A DNA stretch of 64,000 bases from Apostichopus japonicus (lineage: Eukaryota > Echinodermata > Holothuroidea > Aspidochirotida > Stichopodidae). A program made the position numbers and the translations under genes. The stretch lies in NCBI RefSeq assembly GCF_037975245.1, contig NC_092582.1, positions 4,184,501 through 4,248,500 of the forward strand. The letters are read 5' to 3'. Position 1 is the first letter of the stretch, and every line of letters starts with the position of its first letter. The notes under the pieces are model-generated. The model saw only the letters and a program-made list of their open reading frames with translations, made no database searches and was not told the origin of the DNA. Shown in pieces: positions 47,101 to 59,576 of the stretch.

Positions 47101-48637
47101 TCGCGAAGAAGCCTCATTGGCTTATCAAAGCCGCAAGCTGACCGAAATCAGTCTCTTACATTCATATTTAACGTCTATGTAAATGGAGCGTGTCAAAGTC
47201 TCATTTACCGTGCTGCAAAGAACACGTTTACGGTATAGAACAACATGCAGTCCAACCAGACGCGCATTATACCCTGCACTGCAATGCCCCCCATAAACAT
47301 GTCTCTCTGCGGGATACCACCATAGCAACATATGAAGCTGCTATAACGAGTTCAAGGTGTATCACACACGAAGGTGACATTTTCATGTTTTGTTTTGCTT
47401 TCGTATTTTGCCCCCATCGCCCACATGGGAATACGGTCTGCATCGTGTGTGTTTTTACACACATAATGTATAGTGACATGACATTAAGTTCGTACGTGAA
47501 ATTATTTATAAGATGCATCATACACAAAAGTAAAGAAATCATATCGAGTTGACGTTAGCTACTTATGACAGCTGCAAGATCGTCACCAGAGGAAACAAAC
47601 GTTTTGACAATACAGAACTAAATTGAAAATCAACAAACACCTACAACACACCATAATGATTTTATTTGTAATGCAATACCGTAATTGATCAAATAAACAT
47701 GTTGAAAATTAACCTGCATGTATAGATTTATGTAAGATGTAAAAAAAGTTTACATGTTGAATATCCTCTATTTGTTTTCCTTTAAATGATGACTTTGTGC
47801 ACCAAAAACAAAAAGCAAGAACAGATTTTTAAAGGATTAGTTTCATCCTTATGTTATGTTCTAACATAATACGGTACATCACTTCCACAAACACGCACAC
47901 ACACGCACACAACACGGGCGCGCGCACATACACGCATATACAATATAATTTTGAGTGCATGTCGTCTTTCAGTAATATTCGCCTTGTGAAGTCTCTGAAA
48001 TCTTCCTATTAACGCAAATACTGCACAGTCCCTCATTTTCGGCCTTTGTTTTAATGCTAACTTATTGTTTCATCATTCTAAATAATTATATATCTATTTT
48101 TCTTCAAGCAAAACCGCAGAACACAAAGGGATGCATTCTGACACCGTTTGTTTCAAGTTTTTAATGCATTGTAAATAACATGATATCAGAACCTCAAGGG
48201 GCTTATATTTTCCTATTTGACTTTCGTGTTGCTTGTCATGAGAAGATACTTATATGGTAAGTATGTACTACAATTTATCGTCCAGTCGTTTTGATTGATT
48301 TTAATTTAAAGAATAAATTTTCCAGGAAGCAAAAGAGTCATATTTAACTGCAAACATGCAAAACGGATGTCAGTCTATTTATTACGTCACAAAATGATAA
48401 TTTGTGTTTTAAGTCAGCAATTAATTAACCTATAAACAGAACAAGATCTTTAAAAAAACGCCAATAACAAGCTGCATGCTTTCAATCCAATTAACATGTT
48501 AACGCCAACTTCGTTGCATCCAGAAACGTCTCTCAGGCTTGTGTTGTTATACCAGCAGAACAAAATTCATGGATGGAGACAGCTATATACGTGATCAGCA
48601 ACGTGGATATACTGTACATTATATAGGTAAACCTACC

Positions 48638-48950
48638 GGGTTAACAGGGACCGGGTTAACAGGGACCGGGCTAACAGGGACCGGGCTAACAGGGACCGGG
48701 CTAACAGGGACCGTGCTAACAGGGACCGGGCTTACAGGGACCGGGCTAACAGGGACCGGGCTTACAGGGACCGGGCTAACAGGGACCGGGCTAACAGGGA
48801 CCGGGCTAACAGGGACCGGGTTAACAGGGACCGGGCTAACAGGGACCGGGCTTACAGGGACCGGGCTAACAGGGACCGGGCTAACAGGGACCGGGCTAAC
48901 AGGGACCGGGCTAACAGGGACCGGGCTAACAGGGACCGGGCTAACAGGGA
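48638..48950 (+). repeat. 15-bp minisatellite, about 21 copies
   Basis: The unit is GGGCTAACAGGGACC with variants GGGTTAAC, GGGCTTAC and GTGCTAAC. Because the period is a multiple of three, it opens frames on both strands (Gly-Leu-Thr-Gly-Thr repeats forward, Pro-Val-Ser-Pro-Val repeats reverse). I do not consider these genes. Confidence 0.97.
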
Positions 48951-49256
48951 AGGGGGATAGAGGATGGATGGATGGAAGAGTCGGTAGGGTATGTATGGAG
49001 GAGATAGATGGAGGAGACAAGAGGAAGCCTCTAAAGGGGAGGGGTTGGGGGTTGGGAAGGTCAAAAGAATATGCATGGTCCCGCGTATCCCAACACAGCG
49101 GGACCTATCATTAACATCATGTAATTTCAGACGGATTGCTGCATTAATACTTGCTGATTTCTAAACCGAAAAACGACCAGAGTTGTCTGGTTTTGAAAAT
49201 GATTCGAAACGTTTGCTGAACTGTTTATAGCTTATAGAAATCTGGAAAAACTACGT

Positions 49257-49302
49257 AATAATAATAATGATAATAATAATAATAATAATAATATTGAAAA
49301 TA
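49257..49302. repeat. (TAA)n microsatellite
   Basis: About 12 TAA/ATA triplets with one TGA interruption are followed by a short TA run. Confidence 0.95.
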
Positions 49303-49703
49303 TATATATATGCTATACAATGCTGGGCAAGTTTCTGCACATGTAACAACAGTGAAAGACAACCCCGCATATTCAGACACTTCGAACACAACGTTTTCTC
49401 CAAATCTACCAATATCTTGGATATTTTTGTTCCAAATCCGTCGAAGAAATGAAAGGGCGGGGGGGGGGGGAGGGGTGGGGTGGGCGAATAGTATTGTAAT
49501 TTTGTGACCGTATTTCAAACGGTGCCTTAATTTGGATAACCATATAGACGGTTTAAACTGTAAATATGTAAGATAAAAAAAAGAAGAATAACAACTGAAA
49601 CAGAATGTGTCTGTTTGTCAAGCTTTTTAAAAGCAGTATACTAGAGTCCTGTATAGCTATACATTTATCACTTCTTCCTTCGCATATCGTTCATTTTCGA
49701 TTT

Positions 49704-49827
49704 CTAACCTATACGTTTATCAACAATTTATGCAAATGAGTTAAACACGGATGTCCGATATGAAACTAACCTATACGTTTATCAACAATTTATGCAAATG
49801 AGTTAAACACGGATGTCCGATATGAAA
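49704..49827. repeat. Perfect 62-bp tandem duplication containing the POU octamer ATGCAAAT
   Basis: Two identical 62-bp copies (49704-49765 and 49766-49827) each carry ATGCAAAT, the octamer bound by POU-domain factors, at 49730-49737 and 49792-49799. Identity over the full 62 bp implies a very recent duplication. It sits about 160-290 bp inside intron 1, downstream of the first coding exon of the kinase gene. An assembly artefact is possible. Confidence 0.93.
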
Positions 49828-49989
49828 CTAGTATAGCTTTCTCTTCCCTTTTTTTCAGGAGTATCGAATATTATAACAGTGTCTAAACGTACTGAATCCA
49901 ATAAGCCATGGATCATTAGCTCGTGTAAAGAAATTTGAAATATTTTTAGAGTCAGTGCATGAAAAAGAGAGAAATGAAAAAATTCTTAC

Positions 49990-50208
49990 CTTGTAGACTT
50001 TTGAAGAAATTCCCTCTCCAATCAGTTCTGCGTCATAGTCGCCCCAAAAGGTTAAGTTGGCCACTGCCTCCCTCAGAGCATAGCAAGAACTACCTGGGAT
50101 GGGGTCCGGAGACTTCGGGCTGGGTGGGGCCCTGATATCAGGGGATGGTATCAGGTGGGTCGTTTGAAGATGAATAGGTGGGCTCGGTCGACTCACAGTC
50201 ACACTCAT
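49990..50208 (-). CDS. TESK: TESK-like kinase, first coding exon
   Basis: The exon is 73 codons from the ATG at 50208-50206 to a GTAAGA donor in phase 0. It starts MSVTVSRPSPPIHLQTTHLI, a proline-rich leader, then GSSCYALREAVANLTFWGDY and DAELIGEGISSKVYK. SCYALR.AV..L....D is the conserved lead-in of TESK1/2, and GEGISSKVYK is the glycine-rich loop (family GEGFFSEVYKV). TESKs are cytoplasmic dual-specificity kinases that phosphorylate cofilin and stabilise actin filaments downstream of integrins. The recovered exons give about 578 residues. Confidence 0.94.
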
Positions 50209-51971
50209 TTTGACCTATTAGACTCTTCTTCTTTTGTTTGACAAAAATTAATTAGTTATTCTAATTAACACTTCAAAACAAATGTTCCGAAGGCTGGAAT
50301 AGTGACACTGGGATAATTTAATGTCCGAGAGCGATAAAGTTGTATGTATCTATGAGAGGATCATAGGTTCCGTCATGGTGCAGTACGTAATAACCATTCA
50401 TACCAATGCTTCAGTGTATCTGCATGTTAAACTAATGTCTACCTGTCTGTACGTACGCACGTACGTAAATTCTACTGCATTAATATGATACTTTAAGACA
50501 CGCATGTCAGACGAAAATCAGCTTTTCACACGAACAGATTTGTTGAACATCTACTCCACAATTTCTGAATTGACAGCTTCAAGTTCTTCTTCAAAATAAA
50601 TTTCCTTTGTAAAATTGGACTCGATTATTTCCAATAGCATGTTACAGGCCAATACGAGTACATCAATCACGGTCAATAGCGCAGGCTGATGAATGTCTTT
50701 ACCGACCTGGTGAAAATCAATTCCGTCTTATACAGGCTGGGAAAACAGGCTTGAAATTTGGTATTAAGATCTGAAAAACGGAAACATGGAGACACATTTC
50801 TCAGAAAAAACGATAGATTAAAAACACGGATGTAAACACGACGGATGAAACTCACAGAATGCACGTACGTAGCAATTGGTAGTTCAAATGATCAATGAAC
50901 TGGGAAGCTGTGAATCAGCGACTAATATAACGCCACAAGCCAGCGATCGCTACAAGTAAAGAGGACGCTTGTTTTTTATATGAATATCTTTTTGATAAAC
51001 ACATGTTGTGGCGGTGTAATTCGTATCGGCTTGGAATCTTGACCTTTACGCCCTCAGTTGCCACGATCAAAGTGTCAACAAACGAATACTGTAAGGAAAT
51101 AACAAGGAGCTATATAATAATGCAGGAACTGCTTTTTGTTTGATGTTGGTAAACGTCCCCAAATATATATATTTTATGGGCGCTGACCTTGGGTTGAAAA
51201 TACTAAAAATATGATACAGCCCAATGATAAGGGTTACGTGCAGGTCACAGCTCGGGTTAGTTCTTGGTGACCGTAAATATAGTCTGCGTTTGTTTTTCAT
51301 GGTACCGTCAAAAATGTGAATGTAAGATATACAAGGTTATATGCATGGGAAACATTAGACCCCTACACTGTATAGTAGATTTTACAGGTTAGTTTTAGTA
51401 CGTTTTCTATACACATTTCGATAGCAAATATCGGAATAATGCAGATCAGTATGGCAGATGACTATTTACGGTACGTATGGTAACAATAATGAAAAATATA
51501 ATAAAATAATATAAAATAAATAACGTTGTTTTCTTAAATTCTCGAGTTTCGTTAAAGCAAGTGTCTGGATAACATTTTTATTACGAGTGACGTTACCAGC
51601 AAAAATTTTGTAAGGGGAGGGGAGGGAGAGAGCTAATGTTGTCGGTCAAATGCTGCGGGGTGGGGTTACATTTCATTTTTTTTTAAATTATTTACATTTA
51701 TTATTCTTTATTCTATTTCAACTTACAGGTAATATTAATAGACCAAGATATTGTGAAAAGATCAACCACCCAGCCAATGAAATGTTGCAAGCACCCGAAC
51801 CCCCCCCCCCCCCCAACACACACACACACACACTTCTCATATCCGTATAGTTACGTCCGGGTAGCGTAATATCCGTACGAATATTCATATCCATATGAAT
51901 ATTCATGACCCAAGCTTGGCACATTAAACTGAAGTCACCGGGGTATGGTATCTCGACCTACATATACATCG

Positions 51972-51974
<3 letters not shown>

Positions 51975-52016
<42 letters not shown>

Positions 52017-52124
52017 TATATGTATATACATACACATACACACACACATATATATATATATATTTATATATATATGTATATATATATATATATATATACA
52101 CATATATACACATATATGTATATA
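51975..52124. repeat. (TA)n/(CA)n microsatellite
   Basis: About 150 bases of TA with embedded CACA and ATACACATA units; the Ile/Tyr/Thr frames across it are artefacts. Confidence 0.95.
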
Positions 52125-54020
52125 GGACTGTCAATAGCAGACAGGCCTATTGGCTATCCAAAATTTGAAAGGTTACATACCATAAAGGGGGTCATTGGCG
52201 TGAGCATCAAACTATGACGAAAGGTATAGTGGGTTACACGGATGAATTCTGCTGACGGATTGTATTACTTTTAGACACCTGTCTTTTCTCTGACATATGT
52301 TATTACTGTTTAAGCTGCATCAGCAGTTGAAAATGAAGGTTGGATGTAGACATATATTGTGTATTTAAGTGGGAGCTTGACTTTCAGACAGGTTAACAAC
52401 CACAGTTGAAATTTTGAAATAAACCGGCTCATCTTATTTTACAGACTTTTTCGTGTTTTTTCCTCTTTTCTCCGATGTTGCTGAGGTGCGCATATGCGTG
52501 CAACCCGCTGCGCCGTGAGAATATATAAACACCACTTCCCATACATGTAATACAAAGCAATCATATGAAAGATTTACTAAAGGAAGCAATGTTCTTCATC
52601 CTTCCTAAAATGTTATGTTCTGAGGGAAAATCCCCAAGCATTTTATTTTGTTGGGTTTTAATTTGATTTACAATAGGAAGTGCCTACTGATTATATCCAA
52701 ATTATATATACGTATATAAGTTATAAGTTAATTATATAAGTATACACGCGTCTTCTAATATTTATTACCAATTCGTGCGTGTCATACCTTAGGGTGCATG
52801 ACAATATATAATTTTATAGCTCTCAAAGACTTCGGGACATTGCCATTTTCTCTTCATTTTCTTATGAGCAGAGAAAGGTTTCATTCACTATTTGCAATCG
52901 AATTAACTTAATTCAGTTACTTACTTCATCTTGACAAGCTGAATCCACAAATACGGTTCTAGAACTAACTCGGTTGGAGGTTGTTGAAGTTTCTAGTATA
53001 CTTTTTTTTTTGGGGGGGGGTGGGGGGAACTCGTGTAATTCTCCCGCAGTGTGCGCGCAAACATCCATATAGACATATGCATGAGTCAGAAATAGTTGTA
53101 TATGTACAGAGGACAACGGAGCCGGGAACACCTGAAGCATGTGCCCCAGTTTTGTAAAGAAAAAAAATTGCCTTAACTTTCCTAAATTAGTATAGCGCTC
53201 CTTATGTTTCAGTCTAAAGTACACTTGTTCCATTATGTAAGTAAAAGATGTCCTGAGATATTCATTCTATATCTGGTCCCTTGTTCTAATAATCAATGGG
53301 TTTTTTCTTCTCTGGCCTCCGGAGAACATTAACTGAGAATCCCTAACCTTCTGAATAATATTATCTTATTTCTTGTTTCATTGACGATACACTTAAACCA
53401 GTTCCTATAGTTTGAGTACACAGCATACTGTGTAGGCGTGGAAGTAATACCGTACACCCTATACCTCCATGGTTACAGGTGTATAATATACTTCCATGGT
53501 AACACTTGTCAACCCATATTGAGCTTTTTATCCTTCTCTTTATAGAATTGTTATACGTGGAAATCTTATGAATATTTGAAAACGGCCCACTTTAAAGTTG
53601 AGGAACCATATCCTTGGAATATACGTGGGTATAATGGTCATACGTGACTTATCAAAGGACCAGGGGGCTTAGTATAGGTGAGCCGGGCCACTTGATATAT
53701 TCTCTAAGATTAATGAAAACGAATTCTGGCATAATATACCTGTTCGTTTTACAACCACTTTACGGAACTCTCTCGAATTTATCTCCCTATACAGACAAAA
53801 TTGATCTCGAGTGATCGCACGAAGAAAAGCCCTATATACACGATTGCCAGCAATTACGGCGTATGGCTTTATGATATAGATCCTGTTAAAATTCAAAGCG
53901 AATACTTTGGAAAGTTGGCTAGACAGCCGATTCACATAACAGAGATTATAATAATACTGTAAACTTTAAAGTTTTGTACCACAGGAAATACTGGACTGTG
54001 CTGATAAGTATTACACATCG

Positions 54021-54147
54021 GTAGCATGTGCTATTATGTACAGTAAGAACTGAGGATAATGTGTAATCCCAACAAATGCACCAAACTGGATTTGTTGGGA
54101 TTACACATATCCTGAGTTCTTACTGTAATCCTAGTAGCACATGCTAC
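54021..54147. repeat. Hairpin with 57-58 bp arms and 12-nt loop
   Basis: Arms 54021-54077 and 54090-54147 pair with only a few mismatches and a 1-nt bulge; the core GTGTAATCCCAACAAAT is perfectly inverted. The loop is GCACCAAACTGG. Complementarity weakly continues outside as GTGCTRTAA. It is probably a fold-back MITE; the size is larger than a typical animal pre-miRNA stem. Confidence 0.88.
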
Positions 54148-55571
54148 TGATTTATAGCACGATACAGTTTTAATGTGATACAAAGCTTTACGAATTTATA
54201 GTAGCTACCGTGTTCTCTGTGTATCGGGTGGGCTAGAAGACTCATGAAACAATTATTTAAGATTACACGAGACCTCATCTAATCAGCTAATCTCTTCGTC
54301 TTTGTAATGTATATAACTTTGGGGATTATAAACAGTATATCTTCATCGAAATGGTTATCATGCATTGATTGCTGTGGTTACTGCATGTGTTGTGTTCGAA
54401 CTGTCTTAGTATTCCAGCAGTTAGTTTTCTTTTTAGAATAGAGGGCTACTTTAGTTGAGGGAGACGGCAGACTTTAGAATGGGTGGCAAATAAAAACAAT
54501 ATAACGAAATCATGAATTACGTCATAATGAAACGACTATGAGAATATTGTGGGGACATCTGAATGTATTTGATGTAACCTATACCTTTACTGTATAAGGG
54601 ATAGGTGTTCATTGATATGTCCTTCTATATCCGTGCACCCCACTCTCTTCTCTTTCTCTTCACAACTCGCGCACAGTACAACCCCTCAAACAAGCATGTA
54701 GGTCTACACACCTGCTTCGACAGATAGTCTAAAAGCAGGGGCGGACACAACATTGTTCTTGTGGGAGAAAAGCGATAAGAAGTTGTACCCAATCCGCTGG
54801 CAATAACGCGTAAGGATATGTCCGTCTGTATTCCCGAGAATACATATACATACACATTATCAAACAAATTATTATGTACATGCGCATTGTCCATCAAGTA
54901 GCTAGGCTCTATAAACAAACTTCCCAAAGTGTGCATATACAGATTAACCCTCAACTTAAAATGTTTTCCCATCGCTGCATTAATATCATGTATAGGAAAC
55001 CTCGCGGACCCCAGATAAGTTCCCCGAGGGCTGCACCCGGTCCGACGGTTCCACACTTTGCCTATAGTTTGTTTCAATTTATATGTTTTATTGAAGTGCA
55101 CTGCTTAACATAACTACATATAGGACTCGGTCAAGACTATACTTACCCTTAACTTCGATCTCATTGAAATGTATGTCTCTTCGTAACCTATCACGCTGTC
55201 TGTATTCGTGTAAGTGAAGGTGAGCTATTTGTATATATCTACAGCGAAGAATACTGTGCTGTAAATAATTCCATGATAGCCTATATATAGAGAGAGGATT
55301 CGAGTGTCCGGCTATTGTCTGTAAATAAGTCGATATGTCGGCCGCGTCCATCTGTATTGTAAGATAAAGTTATATTCAAGCCCTGAAATGGATTCTTCGC
55401 GTAAGCGTCGTGGCCCTCAAAGTTTACAATTGAATCCATTGTCCCTATAGATATAATTAGCTAAGGTAAGTTGAAATTGAAACTACGTCAAAGAAATTCT
55501 ATGAAAGGAACAACAGTTTTTAATCGAACATGAAGAAATAAAGTGTTGGATAGATAGGTAGTCCGTCGAAT

Positions 55572-55602
55572 CATGGAGCTAAAAACAGATTTTAGCTCCA
55601 TG
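55572..55602. repeat. Perfect 13-bp palindromic stem, 5-nt loop
   Basis: CATGGAGCTAAAA, loop ACAGA, TTTTAGCTCCATG. The flanking GTCGAATC appears on both sides as a direct repeat. Confidence 0.9.
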
Positions 55603-55868
55603 GTCGAATCGTCGTTTCACCTATATATGTATCTTATCGATATGTGTGTAACTCAGGCTAAGAAAAAAGAAACACGGCAACAAAGAAAACAACTTCACTA
55701 TACATTAAACAGAGTCTTATTATTCAGATCTCAACAGTTTGAGGAAAACCTGATTGTGACTGTATTTAAGAGATTGAGATGAATATGAAGACAAACACAA
55801 ACAGAACTGAACTGAACATATCATATATCGGTAATGCAGAAGTTACAGTTCTCTTCTTGTTGCAGGGA

Positions 55869-55952
55869 CAGGATTCGATACCTCTCGATCAGAATTCGAG
55901 ACCTCTCGGGCAGGATTCGAAACTTATCGGCAAGGACTCGAGACCTCTCGGT
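55869..55952 (+). repeat. 21-bp tandem repeat, four copies
   Basis: Four 21-bp units (55869, 55890, 55911, 55932) with core ATTCGAGACCTCTCGG; the frame reads QDSIPLD, QNSRPLG, QDSKLIG, KDSRPLG. I see no gene context, so it is treated as a minisatellite. Confidence 0.8.
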
Positions 55953-57110
55953 ATATACTCGGTATAAATATATATATACACACTATAGCAATGCGTTCCT
56001 TGATAGAGACAAGAATGACTGATGCTTCTGTCGACAACTAAATTATACTGATTAAAGTATGCTGATGTGTACGGTGGCCTAGTGTTACAGTTTGCACACA
56101 TTATGGGTTTAGCCTAATCTATCAGTAATGACCAAATTGCGAGGAATGACTTGTTGCAAGAGGCGGTTATAGGTATCTGTAAATTTATTTATAATGATAT
56201 GTATGTGTATAACATAAAGGATGAATTACTGGGAGTACACGAGGTTTTATAAAGTAAAATAAAACAAAAACAAGTTCCAGTCTGTGTTTGCTATTCTTGT
56301 TTTCAGTAATCTTCCTTTAATAATTATTTCATGCACGTAAAATAAATATTACGAGAAATACAAAAGTCTCGTGACATTGTTACTTAACTTAGATTGTTTC
56401 CCCAGTGGAAGCTTGTCCCAAAATTGACACTTCTTAGTCGTAAATACACATATTGAATAATCGCTCGTATATTTTTGCGTGTTTATATGCGTACATTTGA
56501 TGTCCTTCCCAACTACTGGAAGGAATGTGCCACCTCCACTCCCATATATCGGCCTTCAAACACAGGTTCCCTTCCCGACAATCTCCCAGTCTCCGTTGGA
56601 CATATAATGTGTTCACTTCATGTACTAGTTCCAAATGACCAGCCTGCACATCCTATTACCTGAGAACTCTAGTAACCTCCAAAATTTGAGACGCGAGAGG
56701 AGGTCGGGTGTTGGTGAGAGCAATGTTCGCGAATGGTCAAAGATGATGTAGTTGCAGACACAAATTAAAAATAGGATATCACTCATCTCTGCGAATAAGA
56801 TAAGTAAAAAGCAAAGAAACACTTTCAAGTCCCCGTACAGGGATCCAGATTGAATACGTTGCTATGGAAACTGACGTCGGTAGAGTAGGTAAAATGTATG
56901 AAACGACAATGATGGAGGTAACATGGTTTCATCATCTCTGTAACAAGTTTGTAAAACATAATATGAGGCTAACTTTGTAATAAAAATATGAGGCTAATTT
57001 TTGTGTGTGATATTTGTAATCTGCATCAGTGTGATCAATGTACATATATGCATATTCGAGTCCGCATTGTCAATGAAAAGACCTATCAGGGTTCGTCTGG
57101 AGGTATGACG

Positions 57111-57149
57111 TCATTGTCCATATTGAGTTTCTGAATTTTTCGTCCCCTT
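57111..57149 (-). CDS. Possible alternative terminal exon of the pappalysin-like gene
   Basis: An acceptor TTTTTTCAG precedes AAG GGG ACG. If the GTATGA after CEDIP at 57538-57543 is used as a donor, the protein would end KGTKNSETQYGQ. Otherwise the preceding exon simply ends at its own TGA. Which is used is not decidable here. Confidence 0.25.
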   Translation of the reverse strand, partial: KGTKNSETQYGQ

Positions 57150-57537
57150 CTGAAAAAATACAACAAAACGATATTAAGATGAGATGAATGGAAAGTATGA
57201 ATGAGAGAGAGAAGTATGTGTGTCGGGGTGGGGATGGGGGGGGGGGGTGATCTACGGAAGTAGTTCATTGCGTGAGAAATTTGATGGCATTCGAATAAAG
57301 AAATGATTGATGAAACAAATATTAATTACAATGGCGTGTCTGTGGGGGGGGGGGGGTTGCTCTCAGCGGAAGTATACAATGCGGTGGTGGGTTCAACTTT
57401 TAAGAGATATACTTTTTGCAATAAGAATTTTTAATATTAAAAACGCTGTATATGCAACAAAGAAGAGCCGCATACATCAGTTAAGGTAAACAGCTTCTTT
57501 ATAAAAGCGATACATGTAAGCAAAACTCACGTCGTTA

Positions 57538-57615
57538 TCATACAGGTATATCTTCACATATTCGAAATTGACCAATCCATTCACCGAATTTTGAACACGT
57601 GATCACTTGAGGTTC
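57538..57615 (-). CDS. PAPPA: Pappalysin-like, sushi module end, probable last exon
   Basis: The acceptor CTTTTAAG leads in phase 0 to EPQVITCSKFGEWIGQFRIC then EDIPV and TGA. It matches the human PAPP-A block VIHCRKDGTWNGSFHVCQ, the end of the fourth sushi module. The human protein continues with a fifth module and a Lin-12/Notch repeat; neither is evident before the intergenic region. The exon could instead donate at GTATGA (57538-57543). Confidence 0.75.
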   Translation of the reverse strand, partial: EPQVITCSKFGEWIGQFRICEDIPV

Positions 57616-58317
57616 CTTAAAAGAAAAGAAAATTATAACATTTTAACTGAGGGTGCAAGGTTATCCACATACTTTAGTCAATCTTAATATCCTTTAGTGT
57701 AAGTCTTACATTTTCTTAGGGATGGAAAGGGAGGGGGGGGGGGGCTGAATACTCCTAAGTTGATTAGGAGGGCGTCCCTGTTTGAACAGATAATATCATC
57801 GTTGTATTTGAAGCTTTCACTGTTCATTCAAAATAAATATTCGTACTACTCATTGGTTTAGTATATACTGCACTTCTAAGAATGAAAGCTTGCACAGTTA
57901 ATGTGCAACCCCTTCTCACATTACCGCTCTCAACCCCAGTGTATCATTTGCACCCCGCGACGTCCCCACACGACCTCCATCCACCCCACCCAACTCCCAC
58001 CCAAGAGCACCCCTAAAGCTTGAGTGCACCTTGTGTGGTGTATAGATCGAGGCCCCCCCCCCCCACCCACCCCTGTACGTCAGGACCTTTATACCAGCGG
58101 TTAAGCTTGTGATATGTGTATGAGCAGGGAGTTGTTATGGAATGAGCTTTTAATACTTTTCAGCAGTCACATTGGGAGAAAGAATATATAGCCCATTATT
58201 CTCAATACACCCGAGCTGTGGCCTTGTAGTTCGGGTATTCATTGGAAGTTGTTTGCATGGTAAGGAACTCGTTTACATCATGTTTAGGTCGGAGTGATTA
58301 CAAATATATAAACTTAC

Positions 58318-58489
58318 CATTCCACTTGCTGGACAAGTCATTATGCAGCGACTATCATAATAAAGACCATCCGTGCAGTCGAATTTACCGTTGAACTCCT
58401 GGGGAATAGGTGGACACGTGACACGCTGACAGGATGGTCCAACCCATGAAAGTAATTGTGAACATCGATGATAGAACACTCTCGACACT
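58318..58489 (-). CDS. PAPPA: Pappalysin-like, sushi (CCP) module exon
   Basis: Phase 2 in (acceptor TTTTACCAG), phase 0 out (GTAAGT). It encodes VSRVFYHRCSQLLSWVGPSC then QRVTCPPIPQEFNGKFDC and CIMTCPASGM. The pattern VTC-PP-P-F-G---C--G--Y-S-C---C matches PAPP-A module 4 (VTCDPPPPKFHGLYQC in human). These modules mediate glycosaminoglycan and cell-surface binding in vertebrate PAPP-A. Confidence 0.9.
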
Positions 58490-59576
58490 CTGGTAAAATT
58501 AAGTTAAGTACATTCATTCTTCATCAATTCTATTAACTAAAAAAAAACATCAGAATAAAAAAGGTAAAGTACAGTCACATTTGTAAGTAGCGGTTGCTAA
58601 TTTACATATCTTTTTTACCCATAAATTGGCCAACAAATGTGTCATTTTTTTTTATAATAACGAACGACACGTGCACTATCAGCGTTTGTGATTAATTCGA
58701 TACTGCTTACTGAAGCAATGCTTTGGTTCCATAATAAAAAGAGACAAACAAAATAGGAAATAAGTAAAAATAAAAACAAGAATGCACATTTAATTCCTGG
58801 TACAATTTGCAATAGTAGGAATGATTTTTTTTTGCTACGAAAACATTGAATTTCCCTTATCACCTGAATAAAATCAGCCATTATGTCTCCTGAATGCAAC
58901 ACTATCATGAAAGACAGCTCATATATACGTATATATACAACATTAATTACGCCTGCATATGGCCATGTTATTTTCACTTGTGTAATATTACAATAATTAC
59001 ATGAAGTAGGCTATATGATTTCTTTGTACTGTAGATTTATTCTTTCGTATGTCATTCTGTTTCTTGTCAAGAAACCGAAGAGAGAATCCACTTTGTAGTT
59101 GGTTCAGTTATACAATGTTCTGAACAAAGTAGACGTTTTGCTTGCACAGTAAAAGGTGTTTCAAATCCTAAATCGGCACTGTGACATCACAGATTTTACA
59201 AAATGACAAAACCAAGACCAGACATTCAGACTAGCATTTGTTGGAAACGGAACAAGATTTTTCTTAGCTGTTTTGGTGGGTAGTTCTTCACAAAGGGCTC
59301 TGGCATATACCATATATGAGGTATCGATGTTGGTTTGTTCTCGTGTCCCATTTCAGCTTAACTGCCAAGCACCATAACAACTCGGTCCTGATTTTCATAA
59401 GCAAAGTTTTTGAAAGTTGGTATTTAGTTTGTCAATGAAACAACCACCTTCTCCGAGTTATAAACATTCCTTTGATCATCCCCCAAAGAAACAAGTTATA
59501 CGAATGATTGTATCTATAAGCAGTGTTTTTAGGTTTTTTGTTGTCAGCGCGCGCATGCGATTAACGCTTTTAATAC

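Larger units (their letters stand above)
39389..49989. other. TESK-like intron 1, 10.6 kb
   Basis: The intron carries a copy of a short dispersed repeat (39668-39722), an 80-bp tandem repeat (42345-42650), an 887-bp hAT-like element (43217-44103), a 15-bp minisatellite (48638-48950), a TAA microsatellite and a duplicated octamer block (49704-49827). No additional exon is supported. Two box-B-like words, near 41727 and 41930 on the minus strand, are probably remnants of pol III-derived elements. Confidence 0.6.
50209..57110. other. Intergenic region between the kinase and pappalysin genes
   Basis: This 6.9-kb region contains TA/CA microsatellites, two hairpins and a 21-bp repeat. An open frame of 158 codons at 54625-55101 on the minus strand is the longest non-repetitive one, but its product matches nothing I recognise and has no clear splice or codon-usage support. 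The kinase promoter should lie near 50209-51000; I see no TATA box that I would defend. Confidence 0.55.

Noticed and set aside
48539-49114. 191-codon frame forward and 133-codon frame reverse
   Set aside because: Both are created by the 15-bp minisatellite, whose period is a multiple of three.
54625-55101. 158-codon open frame on the minus strand
   Set aside because: It has no recognisable domain, signal peptide or repeat, no clear splice context, and the codon use is not distinctive. It could be real, but I cannot support it.
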